Source of the DNA: Reddybacter sp041277045
GTDB taxonomy: Bacteria; Pseudomonadota; Gammaproteobacteria; Pseudomonadales; Porticoccaceae
NCBI GenBank assembly: GCA_041277045.1
Contig: JBGFSY010000002.1
Span: 186,001 to 250,000 of the forward strand
DNA: 64,000 nucleotides
Direction: 5' to 3'
The position numbers were made by a program, and so were the translations under genes. Below, in pieces: positions 25,771 through 34,986 of the stretch (within the stretch, counting starts at the first letter, position 1; every line of letters starts with the position of its first letter). A model generated the notes under the pieces. That model was not told where the DNA came from and made no database searches. It saw nothing but the letters and a program-made list of their open reading frames with translations.

Positions 25771-26955
25771 ATGCAACCCTTAGAAGGCGTTCGAATTATT
25801 GAAGTGACAACCAATGCCTCCGGGCCATTGGCGACCGGCCTGTTGGCCGACCAGGGTGCCGATGTGATTCGGCTGGAGACGATTGATGTGGGCGACCCCT
25901 CACGGCATGTGGGTGGTGTTCGGGGTGGGGTGACCGGGTACAACGGTTATATGAATCGCAATAAACGCTCCATCGCTGTCGATTTAAAAGACGAAGGCGT
26001 GCGACCCTATATTTACGACTTGATCAAAACAGCTGACGTATTCGTACAGAATTCTCGTCCCGGTGCGCTGGAGCGTTCGGGCTATGGTTTTGAGCAGTTA
26101 CACGAGATCAACCCCGATCTTATTTATCTGTCGATATCCGGTTTTGGCCCCGACGGCCCGGCTGCGGGTTTGCGCGTTTATGACCCCATTATTCAAGGGG
26201 CTTCGGGTTTCGCCTATGCCCAGGGTGTGGGTGGCGATGCGCCGGAATTAGTAAAGACCATTGCCAGCGATAAAATTGCCGCTTACACCGCCGCCCAGGC
26301 TATATCATCGGCGCTGTTTGCCCGTGAGCGCGGGACTGTGGGTGGGCATAAAATTGACGTATCTATGCTTGATGCCAGCCTGGCATTTTTGTGGGCCGAT
26401 GTGTACTGGAACCACAGTTTTGTCGGTGATGAGGGCTTCCAACCCAAGCCCTTGATCTCTGAGTTTTATCGCGTGGTAAAAACGGCTGATAGCTACATCA
26501 CTACCATTATTGTTGGCGATGCCGAGTTCAAGGCCGCCTGTAAGGCCCTCAATATGCCGGAGTTATTGGCAGACCCTCGCTTCAATACCTTGATGGAACG
26601 TTTCACCAATTACGGTTTAATGCTTAATGTCATTGAGAAAAAAGCCGTTTCAATAAGCACCGCCGACCTGGTCGCACGTATGGAAGTCGAAGGCGTGCCC
26701 TGTGGTGCGATTAACACCTTTGACGAAGTGCTTGATGATCCGCGTGTTGCTCATTCGGGTTCTATTATCGAGTTCGACCATCCCCGTGGTGGGCGTATGC
26801 GCCAGGCGCGCCCGCCCGCCGTTTTTAATGGCGAGCCAGCCGGTGTGCGTCTGCCGTCACCGGCACTGGGTGAGCATACCGATGAGCTACTCGGCTCTAT
26901 TGGCTGTAGTACTGATGAGCTGGCCAGTTTGCGTAGCGCGGGGGTGATCGCCTAG
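25771..26955 (+). CDS. CaiB/BaiF family (class III) CoA-transferase
   Basis: Class III CoA-transferases move CoA between carboxylic acids through a covalent aspartyl intermediate. The 394-residue protein has the typical opening PLEGVRIIEVTTNASGPLA, KRSIAVDLKDEG, VFVQNSRPGALERSGYG, and the catalytic aspartate D138 in VYDPIIQG. The C-terminal half includes GVPCGAINTFDEVLDDPRV and GEHTDELL, both family hallmarks. Length is standard (about 400). It is a single gene with 249 bp of AT-rich sequence upstream (25522-25770) that should hold its promoter. The natural acid is unknown; many relatives in marine bacteria work in fatty-acid, carnitine or steroid catabolism. Confidence 0.9.
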   Translation: MQPLEGVRIIEVTTNASGPLATGLLADQGADVIRLETIDVGDPSRHVGGVRGGVTGYNGYMNRNKRSIAVDLKDEGVRPYIYDLIKTADVFVQNSRPGALERSGYGFEQLHEINPDLIYLSISGFGPDGPAAGLRVYDPIIQGASGFAYAQGVGGDAPELVKTIASDKIAAYTAAQAISSALFARERGTVGGHKIDVSMLDASLAFLWADVYWNHSFVGDEGFQPKPLISEFYRVVKTADSYITTIIVGDAEFKAACKALNMPELLADPRFNTLMERFTNYGLMLNVIEKKAVSISTADLVARMEVEGVPCGAINTFDEVLDDPRVAHSGSIIEFDHPRGGRMRQARPPAVFNGEPAGVRLPSPALGEHTDELLGSIGCSTDELASLRSAGVIA

Positions 26956-27077
26956 CAAGCTATTAAAGGGGGTGGATGTTCAAATTCGCCCCTGCCGACC
27001 ACACCTTCGTGCAGCTTTTTGTTTGAGAGGGCGGTTGCGGTGCGTGTAATCAGTTAAAATACGCGCCGGTAATCATC

Positions 27078-27653
27078 TTGGGCAATGACGTGGACAATGA
27101 GGCACAAAAGCTAGAGCACGCTGCGTCCATTGCCAAAGTGCACAGGTGGCTGCAGGAGGTGGTGATCGGCTACAATTTCTGCCCCTTTGCCCAGCGTGAA
27201 TTTGATGGGGGGCGCGTGCGTTATTGCGTCTTCGAGGGACGTAAAAGCAAAGGTGCCATTGCTGCGCTGCTCGATGAGCTGCACTTTCTCGATGAGCACG
27301 CCGACATCGAAACCACATTACTGATACTCGCCGATGGTTGGCGTGACTTTTATGACTATCTGACACTGTTGGACACGGCTCAACAAGCGCTGGACGATGC
27401 TGGTTACGAAGGTGTCTATCAGTTGGCGAGTTTCCACCCCGACTATGTCTTTGCCGACGAGGCCGTCGATGATGCCTCCAATTATACCAATCGCTCCCCC
27501 CTGCCTTTGCTGCATCTTCTGCGCGAAAGTAGTATTGATCGTGCTATTGCCAGTGATCCCAATGTTGATCAAATTCCCGAGCGCAATAAACAATTAGCGC
27601 GTGCTAAAGGTGCTGATTTTTGGCGCTCCCTGTTAGCAAAAATTGATTCCTAG
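27078..27653 (+). CDS. DUF1415 family protein
   Basis: This 191-residue protein matches DUF1415, a gammaproteobacterial family of unknown function. Visible features are an N-terminal VVIGYNFCPFA motif, ETTLLILADGWRDFYDYL, QLASFHPDYVFADE with the conserved histidine, NRSPLPLLHLLRE and a final IPERNKQLA. There is no signal peptide or membrane helix. The start is uncertain: TTG 27078 or GTG 27090 in the same frame, neither with a strong ribosome-binding site. It ends 39 bp before the helicase gene and may be co-transcribed with it. Confidence 0.8.
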   Translation: MGNDVDNEAQKLEHAASIAKVHRWLQEVVIGYNFCPFAQREFDGGRVRYCVFEGRKSKGAIAALLDELHFLDEHADIETTLLILADGWRDFYDYLTLLDTAQQALDDAGYEGVYQLASFHPDYVFADEAVDDASNYTNRSPLPLLHLLRESSIDRAIASDPNVDQIPERNKQLARAKGADFWRSLLAKIDS

Positions 27654-27692
27654 TTTTTTAAAGTTTTTTAAAGTCTTTGAAGGTAGCTTGAA

Positions 27693-29261
27693 ATGTTAAA
27701 AGATCTGAACCTGCATCATGGTTTACAGACGGCTTTGGCCACGCTGAAACTGGCCGCGCCGACCGATGTTCAAGCACAGGTGATTCCCGAAGCACTATCT
27801 GGTCGTGACCTTCTGGTCAGTGCCAAGACCGGTAGCGGCAAAACCCTGGCCTATTTAATCCCCAGTGTTCAGCGCATTTTGTCTGAACAGCAGGCGGCGA
27901 ATGCCGGTACTTTGGTGTTGATTTTGGTGCCGACGCGGGAGTTGGCTCGGCAGGTCGAAAAACATTTTGCTCCGCTGGGTAAAAATACCGGCCTGCAAGC
28001 GGGAGTGATTATTGGCGGCAGCGATTTCAAATATCAAAAATCGCTTCTGCGTAAAAACCCAGAATTTATTATTGCGACACCGGGTCGCTTGGTTGAGTTG
28101 CTCAAGGTTGGCAGTGTCGACTTAAAAGCCCTGCAAACCCTGGTGATTGACGAAGCCGATCATATGCTTGATCTGGGCTTTCGAGCCGATGTGCTGAGCA
28201 TCGTTGAGGCTTGTGCGCCGCAGCGGCAAACCTTATTGCTCTCGGCGACCCTGCGCCATAGCGGCGTGACCCGTATTGCCAGTGAAATTCTTCGTGACGC
28301 TACACAGATAACGGTGGGCAGCGAACGCAGTCGCCATGTGCACATTCATCAACAGGTGATATTGAGCGACGACAAAAGCCATAAAGAAAAGCTGCTGGTT
28401 CACTTGCTTAATTCCAATGCCGACGTCGATAAAGGTCGAGCTCGGAAAGAGGCGGTATCACAGTCTGCTAAAGTGCCCGTTGAAACGAGTGACGCTCAAG
28501 TTTCACCAGTAACAGAAAGCGGGGATAAATCACCCTGGGGCAATGCCAAGGTAAAGGTGAGGCCGCGTCAAATTGATGCCGATGACAAAAATTCTGAACA
28601 AGTAAAGCCTGGACAAGGTGAGCCCGAGGGCACCAGTTCTGAGCCCGGCAACGCGCGCAAGTCACTTATATTCACCAATAAGCGCGTCACTGCCGATCAA
28701 TTGAGTGCCTTACTGCGCTACCACAAGTTTCGCGCCGGGGTACTGCACGGGGAGCTGAGCCAGGAAGAGCGTAACTTCATGGTCACTCAGTTTGCTGAGG
28801 GCAAAATAAACGTGCTGGTGGCAAGCGATGTGGCTGCGCGGGGTTTGGATGTTAAAGATATCGACACCGTGATTAACTTTGATTTCCCCCGGGGTGTCGA
28901 TGACTATATTCATCGCATTGGCCGCACGGGTAGGGCAGGTCGAGAGGGCTTGGCAATATCGTTTGTCAGTGCCAATGACTGGAATTTGATGGCTGCTATT
29001 GAGCGCTATACCGAGACTGCCTTTGAGCGGCGCACGGTCAAGAGTTTGAAGGCCAAATTTAGCGGCCCGAAAAAGCTCAAATCCAATGGTAAGGCGGCGG
29101 GCAAGAAGAAAAAAGTTAAAGGCCAGGACAAGAGTGCGAGTCGACACCGCAATACGAAGAACAAAGGTAAGCGTAAGAATAAAGGAGGTGGGGCAAAGGG
29201 CGGTCAATCGCCGGCCAATGACGGCCTATCGCCCTTGATGAAGAAGTTGCCCCAGGAGTAA
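27693..29261 (+). CDS. DEAD-box RNA helicase with an inserted linker and basic tail
   Basis: This 522-residue ATP-dependent RNA helicase has a Q-motif-like start, motif I (SAKTGSGKTLAY), Ia (PTRELARQ), II (DEADHMLD), III (LLSATL), V (VASDVAARGLD) and VI (HRIGRTGRAGR). Residues about 244-325 form a charged, low-complexity insertion in the early part of the second RecA domain, before KSLIFTNKR, unlike SrmB or RhlE. The C-terminal 75 residues are Lys/Gly/Arg-rich and probably bind RNA. Bacterial relatives act in ribosome assembly or RNA turnover; which one applies is not clear. The stop is 5 bp from the stop of the convergent HD-GYP gene. Confidence 0.92.
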   Translation: MLKDLNLHHGLQTALATLKLAAPTDVQAQVIPEALSGRDLLVSAKTGSGKTLAYLIPSVQRILSEQQAANAGTLVLILVPTRELARQVEKHFAPLGKNTGLQAGVIIGGSDFKYQKSLLRKNPEFIIATPGRLVELLKVGSVDLKALQTLVIDEADHMLDLGFRADVLSIVEACAPQRQTLLLSATLRHSGVTRIASEILRDATQITVGSERSRHVHIHQQVILSDDKSHKEKLLVHLLNSNADVDKGRARKEAVSQSAKVPVETSDAQVSPVTESGDKSPWGNAKVKVRPRQIDADDKNSEQVKPGQGEPEGTSSEPGNARKSLIFTNKRVTADQLSALLRYHKFRAGVLHGELSQEERNFMVTQFAEGKINVLVASDVAARGLDVKDIDTVINFDFPRGVDDYIHRIGRTGRAGREGLAISFVSANDWNLMAAIERYTETAFERRTVKSLKAKFSGPKKLKSNGKAAGKKKKVKGQDKSASRHRNTKNKGKRKNKGGGAKGGQSPANDGLSPLMKKLPQE

Positions 29262-29266
29262 ATGGT

Positions 29267-30367
29267 TTATCCGTTTGAAATGAGCTTTTCGGCAATTGTA
29301 GGTTCGGCGTGCTGACCCATAATGTCGATAATTTCTGGCACCACAGACATGAAGTGTCCGGTTAACTTCGGGTCAAAGTGTTTGCCACTTTCCCTGCGAA
29401 TAAGATTCAAGGCGTCAGGTAGCTCCCAGGCTTTTTTATAGGGGCGCACTGAGGTTAGCGCATCAAAAACGTCGGCCAGGGCTGTTATGCGAGCCATTAA
29501 GGGGATGGCTTCTCCCTCCAGTCGATTGGGATAGCCAGTGCCATTCCATTTCTCATGGTGAGATAAACAAATTTCTCGCGCATTTATCAATAATGCCGAT
29601 TCATCACCCTTGAGTATGTCGGCGCCGATTTGCGAATGAGTTTGCATGATGTGCCATTCATCGGGCGTTAGTTTGCCAGGCTTCTGCAAAATGTGGTCGG
29701 GGATACCTATTTTGCCGATATCGTGCATGGGCGCGGCATTGAGTAAAAGTTCACATTGAATATCGTTCATGCCACTGGCTTTGGCAATGAGCGCGGCGAT
29801 TTTACTCATGCGAATGATATGCAGGCCTGTTTCATTGTCACGGTATTCAGCAGCGCGACCGAGGCGGCGTACAACCTCTAGCCGTGAATCAACCAGCTCC
29901 TGCGTGCGTTTGTGAACCTCTCTTTCGAGCAATTGGTTCTGATGGCGCATGTAGGTTTGTGCGCGGCGAACCTCGAGCAAGTTGCGAATGCGTGAAAGTA
30001 ACTCATGGGTATCAAAAGGTTTGACAACGTAATCTAAGGCGAGGCTATCCAGCGCCTGGTGTCGATAGCGGCGGCCTGTTTGGGCGCTTAATACGAGAAC
30101 AACGGGTTTATCTTCACCCAGGGCCTGAAGTTTTTCCATCACTTCATAGCCATCCATATAGGGCATGTTGATATCGAGCAGCAGAAGATCAATGGCTCTT
30201 GTTTTGCAAAGATCAATGACATCTCGAGGGTCTTGTGTCGACACCACATTTTGATACTCGGCGACCTCCAGAAGCGTTTCGAGCAGCCTTATATTGGCGG
30301 CCTCGTCATCGACAACTAAAACGTTCATTGACTTCAGGTTTGTTAGGCCTGAATTGCTGGATTTCAT
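29267..30367 (-). CDS. REC-HD-GYP response regulator, cyclic-di-GMP phosphodiesterase
   Basis: This 366-residue RpfG-like regulator has an N-terminal receiver with D65 (LLLLDINMPYMDGYE) and K in VKPFDTHELL, a coiled linker (about 135-170), and an HD-GYP domain. The latter shows the HD pair in AAPMHDIGKIGIPDHILQ, HHEKWNGTGYP with the GYP motif, and ITALADVFDALTS. HD-GYP domains hydrolyse cyclic-di-GMP, so phosphorylation should modulate levels of that messenger. The gene follows the large sensor kinase on the same strand with a 123-bp gap, making the kinase its likely partner. Confidence 0.93.
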   Translation of the reverse strand: MKSSNSGLTNLKSMNVLVVDDEAANIRLLETLLEVAEYQNVVSTQDPRDVIDLCKTRAIDLLLLDINMPYMDGYEVMEKLQALGEDKPVVLVLSAQTGRRYRHQALDSLALDYVVKPFDTHELLSRIRNLLEVRRAQTYMRHQNQLLEREVHKRTQELVDSRLEVVRRLGRAAEYRDNETGLHIIRMSKIAALIAKASGMNDIQCELLLNAAPMHDIGKIGIPDHILQKPGKLTPDEWHIMQTHSQIGADILKGDESALLINAREICLSHHEKWNGTGYPNRLEGEAIPLMARITALADVFDALTSVRPYKKAWELPDALNLIRRESGKHFDPKLTGHFMSVVPEIIDIMGQHAEPTIAEKLISNG

Positions 30368-30490
30368 TAATGTCCCGGATCTTATAGGTTGGAGGCTAGT
30401 CTAGTGGTTTTTAACAAATCTAAGTTGTTATTTAACCTTGTTTTGTTAGCTGGTTCCGCAACTAAGGGCTGTTGTTGAATCAGCACAAAA

Positions 30491-33400
30491 TCACAAGCGT
30501 TCAAGTGTTGTAGGCAGTTCTATCCAGAAGGTAGAACCTTTGCCGGGTTCACTCTTGACACCGATGGAACCGGCCATGTTTTCGATAAGCCCTTTGGCTA
30601 TTACTAGCCCAATGCCACTACCCTTGGTGCTAGAGTGTTCAGCGCCGAGCCGTTCAAACGCAGAAAACAATTTACCTTGTTGATCGTTACTGAGTCCCTC
30701 ACCCGTGTCTGTAATTTCTATGCGTAAATTTTTACCGTTAAGCGCACAGTTGATGCTGATACTGCCGCCGTGGCGGTTATATTTAACCGCATTGCTTATC
30801 AAGTTGAGCAGCACTTGTTTCAGGCGTTTGCGGTCTGCTTCGACACGATAAGGATGGCCGCATGGTTTTTTACGCTTGCAGTGAGTTGACGTAAAAGTGA
30901 TATCGCGTTCGGAAGCCAGTGGTGAGATAAGCGCCTCACATTCTGCTACCAGCTCAAAGGTGTTAATGGCTTCAAGGTGTAATGCCATATGGCCACTTTC
31001 AATTTGAGAGAGATCGAGTATTTCGTCGATAAGCTCCAGCAGGTGCTCGCTGGCATTGTTGATTTCCGCTACGCCGGCACTCTGTCTATCACTTAAGGGT
31101 GAGTTTTTGTCCATGTTTAATAGCTGTCCAAAACCCATGATCGCCGTTAAGGGGGTACGTAAATCATGACTAATACGCGACAGAAACTGGGACTTTGCCT
31201 GATTGGCTTTATCGGCCTCTTGTTTTGCTTCCATTAGGGACCACAAGATCTGCTTTTGTTCCAGCGCAATGGTTGTAAAGCGAGTAAGTTCATTGGTTAG
31301 CGAAACACAGTCGCTGTCTAGTGGATATTGTGTCGTGCTAAACATGAGTAGAATACCCAATAGCTGTCCGGACGATGACTGGATTGTTCTTGTGCAGCAA
31401 ATGAAGCAACCGGCTACAGAGATGGCTTCGCGAAAGTCTTGCCAATCAGCATGGCTCGAAATATCGCTGATAATGCGGGCTTTATACAGTATTTGGCGAG
31501 CATCGATCGTTACAGTGTTTACTGTGGCGCGAAAAGAGGGAGGCAGGCTTGGGGCCGCGCCGCATTGCATTTGACCGCTTACGGGGTCGATGGTCAGTAT
31601 GGCCCCCAGTCTGTCTTGTAGTGTTGCTTCGACCTGCTCAATCAACAGGGTAAGAGTATCTGACAGTGGCGCATCTTTGGCGATATTTTCGAGGATACGA
31701 CGGTTGTCCTCCTGCTTTTGTTCGGCTTCTTTACGCTCTGTAATATCCTGTACGGTGCCGCGAAAGCCCGTCACTTGGCCCTTTTTATCGCGCACAACCT
31801 GTCGAGCTATTTGAACCCAATGTAGGTTTTTTCCATTGGGGTAAATACGCACGTCAATTTTACTCTGACCTAAGTCGACAACATTTTTTTCGTCGGCGCT
31901 CATCGCCAGGCGATCTTCAGGGTCAATTTGTGCAAACGTTTGTTCAAGAGCCCGTTGTTTGTCTGACTCTTGCAGCCCGAAAATACGTAGTGCCTGTTCA
32001 GAGCAGTGGAGCTGGTTGTCACACAAATCCAGCCACCAGTCGCCGATGGTGCCTATTCTTTGCGCTTCGTTTAGACGTCTTTGCTCTTCCTTTAAGCCCA
32101 GCTCTATTTCTTTGCGTCGAGAGATGTCCTGCACCACACCCAGCATACGGATGCCATCGCCCCTACGGTTACGGATAACATCGCCACTTTCGTGGGCCCA
32201 GTGCACCGAGCCGTCCGGCCAAACTATACGGTGTTCAATATTGTATTCCAGACCATGCTCAATGCAATCTTCGATCGCAAGGTTCACCAAGTGGCGGTCG
32301 TCGGGGTGTATTGCCGCCTGAAAATTTTCGTAGGAGGTTTTTCTTGTGCCGGGTGAGTGGCCAAATAAGGGGCCTATGCAATCGGACCAGTGCAGTTCAC
32401 CACTGCCGATATCCCAGTCCCAGGTGCCAATATTGGCGATATTTTGAGCGCGGTGGAGACGATCTTCACTGATTCGCAAGGCGGTGATATCGGTGCGCAC
32501 AGAAATGTACTGCCAGGGTTCACCCTTGCGATCGAGGAAGGGCACAATAGTCGAATTGACCCAGTACTCACGACCGTTCTTGGTGAGATTGCAAATTTCG
32601 CCATGCCACACCTTCCCAGCCCGAATTGTGTGCCACATGTCTTCGTAAAGTGCTTTGTCGTGCTGGCTAGATTTAATCAGACGGTGGTTTTGGCCGATTA
32701 ATTGTTCTTTGCTATAGCCGCTTATCGCGCAAAACTGCTCGTTGACGTCGCTTATACGCCCGCTAATATCGGTAATACTGACGATATTGTGCTGATCCAT
32801 GGCGAAGTGGTAGAACTCACTGCGCTCCAGGTGGTGCAGTAATTGCTGATCTAATTGGCTCCTGGAGTTTGTCTGTTTTGCCCGAGCAATAATGCTATTA
32901 ACCAGTTGTTCGGGCTTTGTTGATTGACTGGTGAAAGTATCGCCCCCGCTGCTCATGGCCTCTAGATGCAAAGCTTCCTCAGCGTGGGCGTATAAGAAAA
33001 TGATAGGCGTGTGTAACGTGGCACCGTATTGGCGGATGACCTGGCCCAGCTCAAGGCCCGAACAGGCGGACAGCTTGAGGCGGATAACGATGACATCGGC
33101 CTTAAAATGATTCAGGGTGTGCAAAATATCCAGAGGCTTGCGCAGGACTTTAAGGTTTAGCCGCTCGTCACATAAAGCTTCCTGGTAATAGCGTGATTGA
33201 GCGGCTACATCATCGACGATTAAGACCTTGTAGGACACAGAGGGTTTGGTGGCAGTAGCCAATGCATGATCGAGGGCGCTAAAGAGTGCCTGGTGGTCGA
33301 CAGGCTCGGTGAAAAAAAACTGGCCACCGGCGCGTACCGCCGCCAAACGCCTGGCCACACTACTATCATTCGAGGTAAATAGTACCGGGGGAAGTGTCTG

Positions 33401-33667
33401 TCGCTCTTGCTTGAGTTGTGAAATTGCCTCGATACCGGCGTTGTCATCTTCGCTAAATGAGGTGTTGAGGATGATGGCCGCAGGTGGGCGTTCATGTTCG
33501 AGAGCTGCCGGCAAATTATTAAGCTCGGTGAAGAGGCGCACCGCATAGTTGGCTTCTGTTAGTTGCAATAGCAGTGTTGCTGCCCAATTTTTATCGTCAT
33601 CAAGCAGATAAATAAGTCTGCCATCTTGAAATACGTCATCCGTGACACTGTGTAGTGTCGTGTTCAT
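30491..33667 (-). CDS. PAS-domain sensor histidine kinase with two degenerate N-terminal receivers
   Basis: This 1058-residue protein has no clear membrane segment. Domains: receiver-like 1 (about 17-135), receiver-like 2 (about 146-265), PAS (about 285-400, with YSKEQLIGQNHRLIKS), two more PAS/PAC units (about 405-520 and 535-645), a GAF-like region (about 660-800), HisKA with the phospho-histidine near residue 834 (FLSRISHDLRTPLTAI), and HATPase (NLISNAVKYNRHGG, DTGEGLS, GSGIGLVIAKG). The usual phospho-accepting aspartate is asparagine N68 in receiver 1 and arginine R196 in receiver 2, and receiver 1 also lacks the conserved lysine. It probably phosphorylates the REC-HD-GYP protein encoded next. 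Confidence 0.92.
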   Translation of the reverse strand: MNTTLHSVTDDVFQDGRLIYLLDDDKNWAATLLLQLTEANYAVRLFTELNNLPAALEHERPPAAIILNTSFSEDDNAGIEAISQLKQERQTLPPVLFTSNDSSVARRLAAVRAGGQFFFTEPVDHQALFSALDHALATATKPSVSYKVLIVDDVAAQSRYYQEALCDERLNLKVLRKPLDILHTLNHFKADVIVIRLKLSACSGLELGQVIRQYGATLHTPIIFLYAHAEEALHLEAMSSGGDTFTSQSTKPEQLVNSIIARAKQTNSRSQLDQQLLHHLERSEFYHFAMDQHNIVSITDISGRISDVNEQFCAISGYSKEQLIGQNHRLIKSSQHDKALYEDMWHTIRAGKVWHGEICNLTKNGREYWVNSTIVPFLDRKGEPWQYISVRTDITALRISEDRLHRAQNIANIGTWDWDIGSGELHWSDCIGPLFGHSPGTRKTSYENFQAAIHPDDRHLVNLAIEDCIEHGLEYNIEHRIVWPDGSVHWAHESGDVIRNRRGDGIRMLGVVQDISRRKEIELGLKEEQRRLNEAQRIGTIGDWWLDLCDNQLHCSEQALRIFGLQESDKQRALEQTFAQIDPEDRLAMSADEKNVVDLGQSKIDVRIYPNGKNLHWVQIARQVVRDKKGQVTGFRGTVQDITERKEAEQKQEDNRRILENIAKDAPLSDTLTLLIEQVEATLQDRLGAILTIDPVSGQMQCGAAPSLPPSFRATVNTVTIDARQILYKARIISDISSHADWQDFREAISVAGCFICCTRTIQSSSGQLLGILLMFSTTQYPLDSDCVSLTNELTRFTTIALEQKQILWSLMEAKQEADKANQAKSQFLSRISHDLRTPLTAIMGFGQLLNMDKNSPLSDRQSAGVAEINNASEHLLELIDEILDLSQIESGHMALHLEAINTFELVAECEALISPLASERDITFTSTHCKRKKPCGHPYRVEADRKRLKQVLLNLISNAVKYNRHGGSISINCALNGKNLRIEITDTGEGLSNDQQGKLFSAFERLGAEHSSTKGSGIGLVIAKGLIENMAGSIGVKSEPGKGSTFWIELPTTLERL

Positions 33668-34005
33668 AGTGGCTTAAAAGGCGGGTGCCAGTCTCCAGTT
33701 GTTGTGTGCTGTTACGGCAATAGCGAAGATAATAACCTTTTTTATTGTGCGGCTATAGTGTTGGCCTGCCAGCAGATAACAAATACAGCGGATAGATTTA
33801 GCTAAGGTGTCCAACTTTAACTGACATGGTAATGAAGGTAATAGCTTTAGGCCTGGTGGATGCTTTGCCGATTAATGGCTTTGAGACCTGGTTAACATTA
33901 CACCTGCTAGATAAGGGCCTGAAATTGAGGTGGTGGCGACGCTCACGGCGCCTGCTTTTGAGCGCTATAATACCCACTAGTAAAACTAAGGGTGTGAAAG
34001 AGAAA
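33668..34005. other. Intergenic region between the kinase and the CvfB-like gene
   Basis: These 338 bp separate two divergent genes and should carry both promoters. An in-frame extension of the downstream gene to 33826 is open, but the encoded stretch (basic, with no counterpart in CvfB proteins) looks non-coding. No RNA gene, repeat or clear regulator site was recognised. Confidence 0.5.
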
Positions 34006-34842
34006 ATGGTCGGTATTGGTAAGACTTGTGTACTAGAGGTCGTGAAACAAGTGGCGTTTGGATTTTACCTGGATGCCGAGGAGCTGGATAATGTCCTGCT
34101 ACCGAGCAAATATGCGCCGGATGAACTGGCTGTGGGTGACACTATTGAGGTCTTTCTCTATCTTGATTCTGAGGACCGGCCCGTAGCCACCACGCAAAAG
34201 CCGAAGGCCTGTGTTGGCGAATTCGCCTATTTACAAGTGGTGGATAACAGTGGTGTTGGCGCGTTTCTGGACTGGGGCCTGGAAAAAGATGTACTGGTGC
34301 CTTTTGCCGAGCAGCACCGACCTATGGAGGTGGGTAGTTCCTACCTCGTCTATTTATATGTCGACAGAGTCGACGGGCGGATTGTCGCCTCATCGAAAAT
34401 TGATAGTTTCCTCAGTGATGATAGCGTCAAAACTTACACACCGCAGCAGCCAGTTGATTTGATTATCGCCAATAGTACTGAGCTGGGCTACAAAGCCATC
34501 GTCAATCACAGCGATTGGGGAGTGCTGTATAAAAATGAGGTCTATCAGCGTTTAAGTTTTGGCCAGTCGATAAAGGGTTTTATTAAATACATTCGCCCCG
34601 ATGGCAAGCTTGATTTAAGCCTGCAGGGCGGACAAGAGGCGCGGGACAATAATACACAAAAGATTTTAAATTACCTGCAAGAGCAGGGTGGTTTCGCCGC
34701 CGTACATGATAAGTCTGATCCGCAGTTGATCTCCGAGCTTTTTGGTATGAGTAAAGGGGCTTTTAAAAAAGCCATTGGCGGACTGTATAAACAGCGAGTG
34801 ATTCGTATTGAAAAGGACGGCATCTATCTGCTTAGTGAATAG
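34006..34842 (+). CDS. CvfB-like S1-domain RNA-binding protein
   Basis: This 278-residue protein follows the CvfB/YitL layout: S1-like OB folds (about 1-65, 70-135 and 145-210; note GVGAFLDWGLEKDVLVPFAEQ and GYKAIVNHSDWGVLYKNEV) and a C-terminal winged-helix domain (about 225-278; SELFGMSKGAFKKAIGGLYK). CvfB proteins bind RNA and affect virulence or stress gene expression in some bacteria; the molecular role here is unknown. ATG 34006 is chosen because the S1 fold begins there; GTG 33994 is an alternative. It stands alone, 144 bp before the DUF1329 gene. Confidence 0.85.
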   Translation: MVGIGKTCVLEVVKQVAFGFYLDAEELDNVLLPSKYAPDELAVGDTIEVFLYLDSEDRPVATTQKPKACVGEFAYLQVVDNSGVGAFLDWGLEKDVLVPFAEQHRPMEVGSSYLVYLYVDRVDGRIVASSKIDSFLSDDSVKTYTPQQPVDLIIANSTELGYKAIVNHSDWGVLYKNEVYQRLSFGQSIKGFIKYIRPDGKLDLSLQGGQEARDNNTQKILNYLQEQGGFAAVHDKSDPQLISELFGMSKGAFKKAIGGLYKQRVIRIEKDGIYLLSE

Positions 34843-34986
34843 CTCAGTTCGCTAAGCCCCGAGGGTTGGAGTATATTTGTTCCCTCTTATAATTATAAAG
34901 CTCTGAACACAGGGGCTATATTCGCGAGATGCTGACAAAAAAACAACGGACATTTATGGGCTGTTGACTCTCGCAGGATGTCTTTC

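Noticed and set aside
33826..34005. In-frame 60-residue N-terminal extension of the CvfB-like gene
   Set aside because: CvfB proteins begin at the first S1 fold (34006), the extension has no ribosome-binding site at its start, and its sequence resembles translated promoter DNA.
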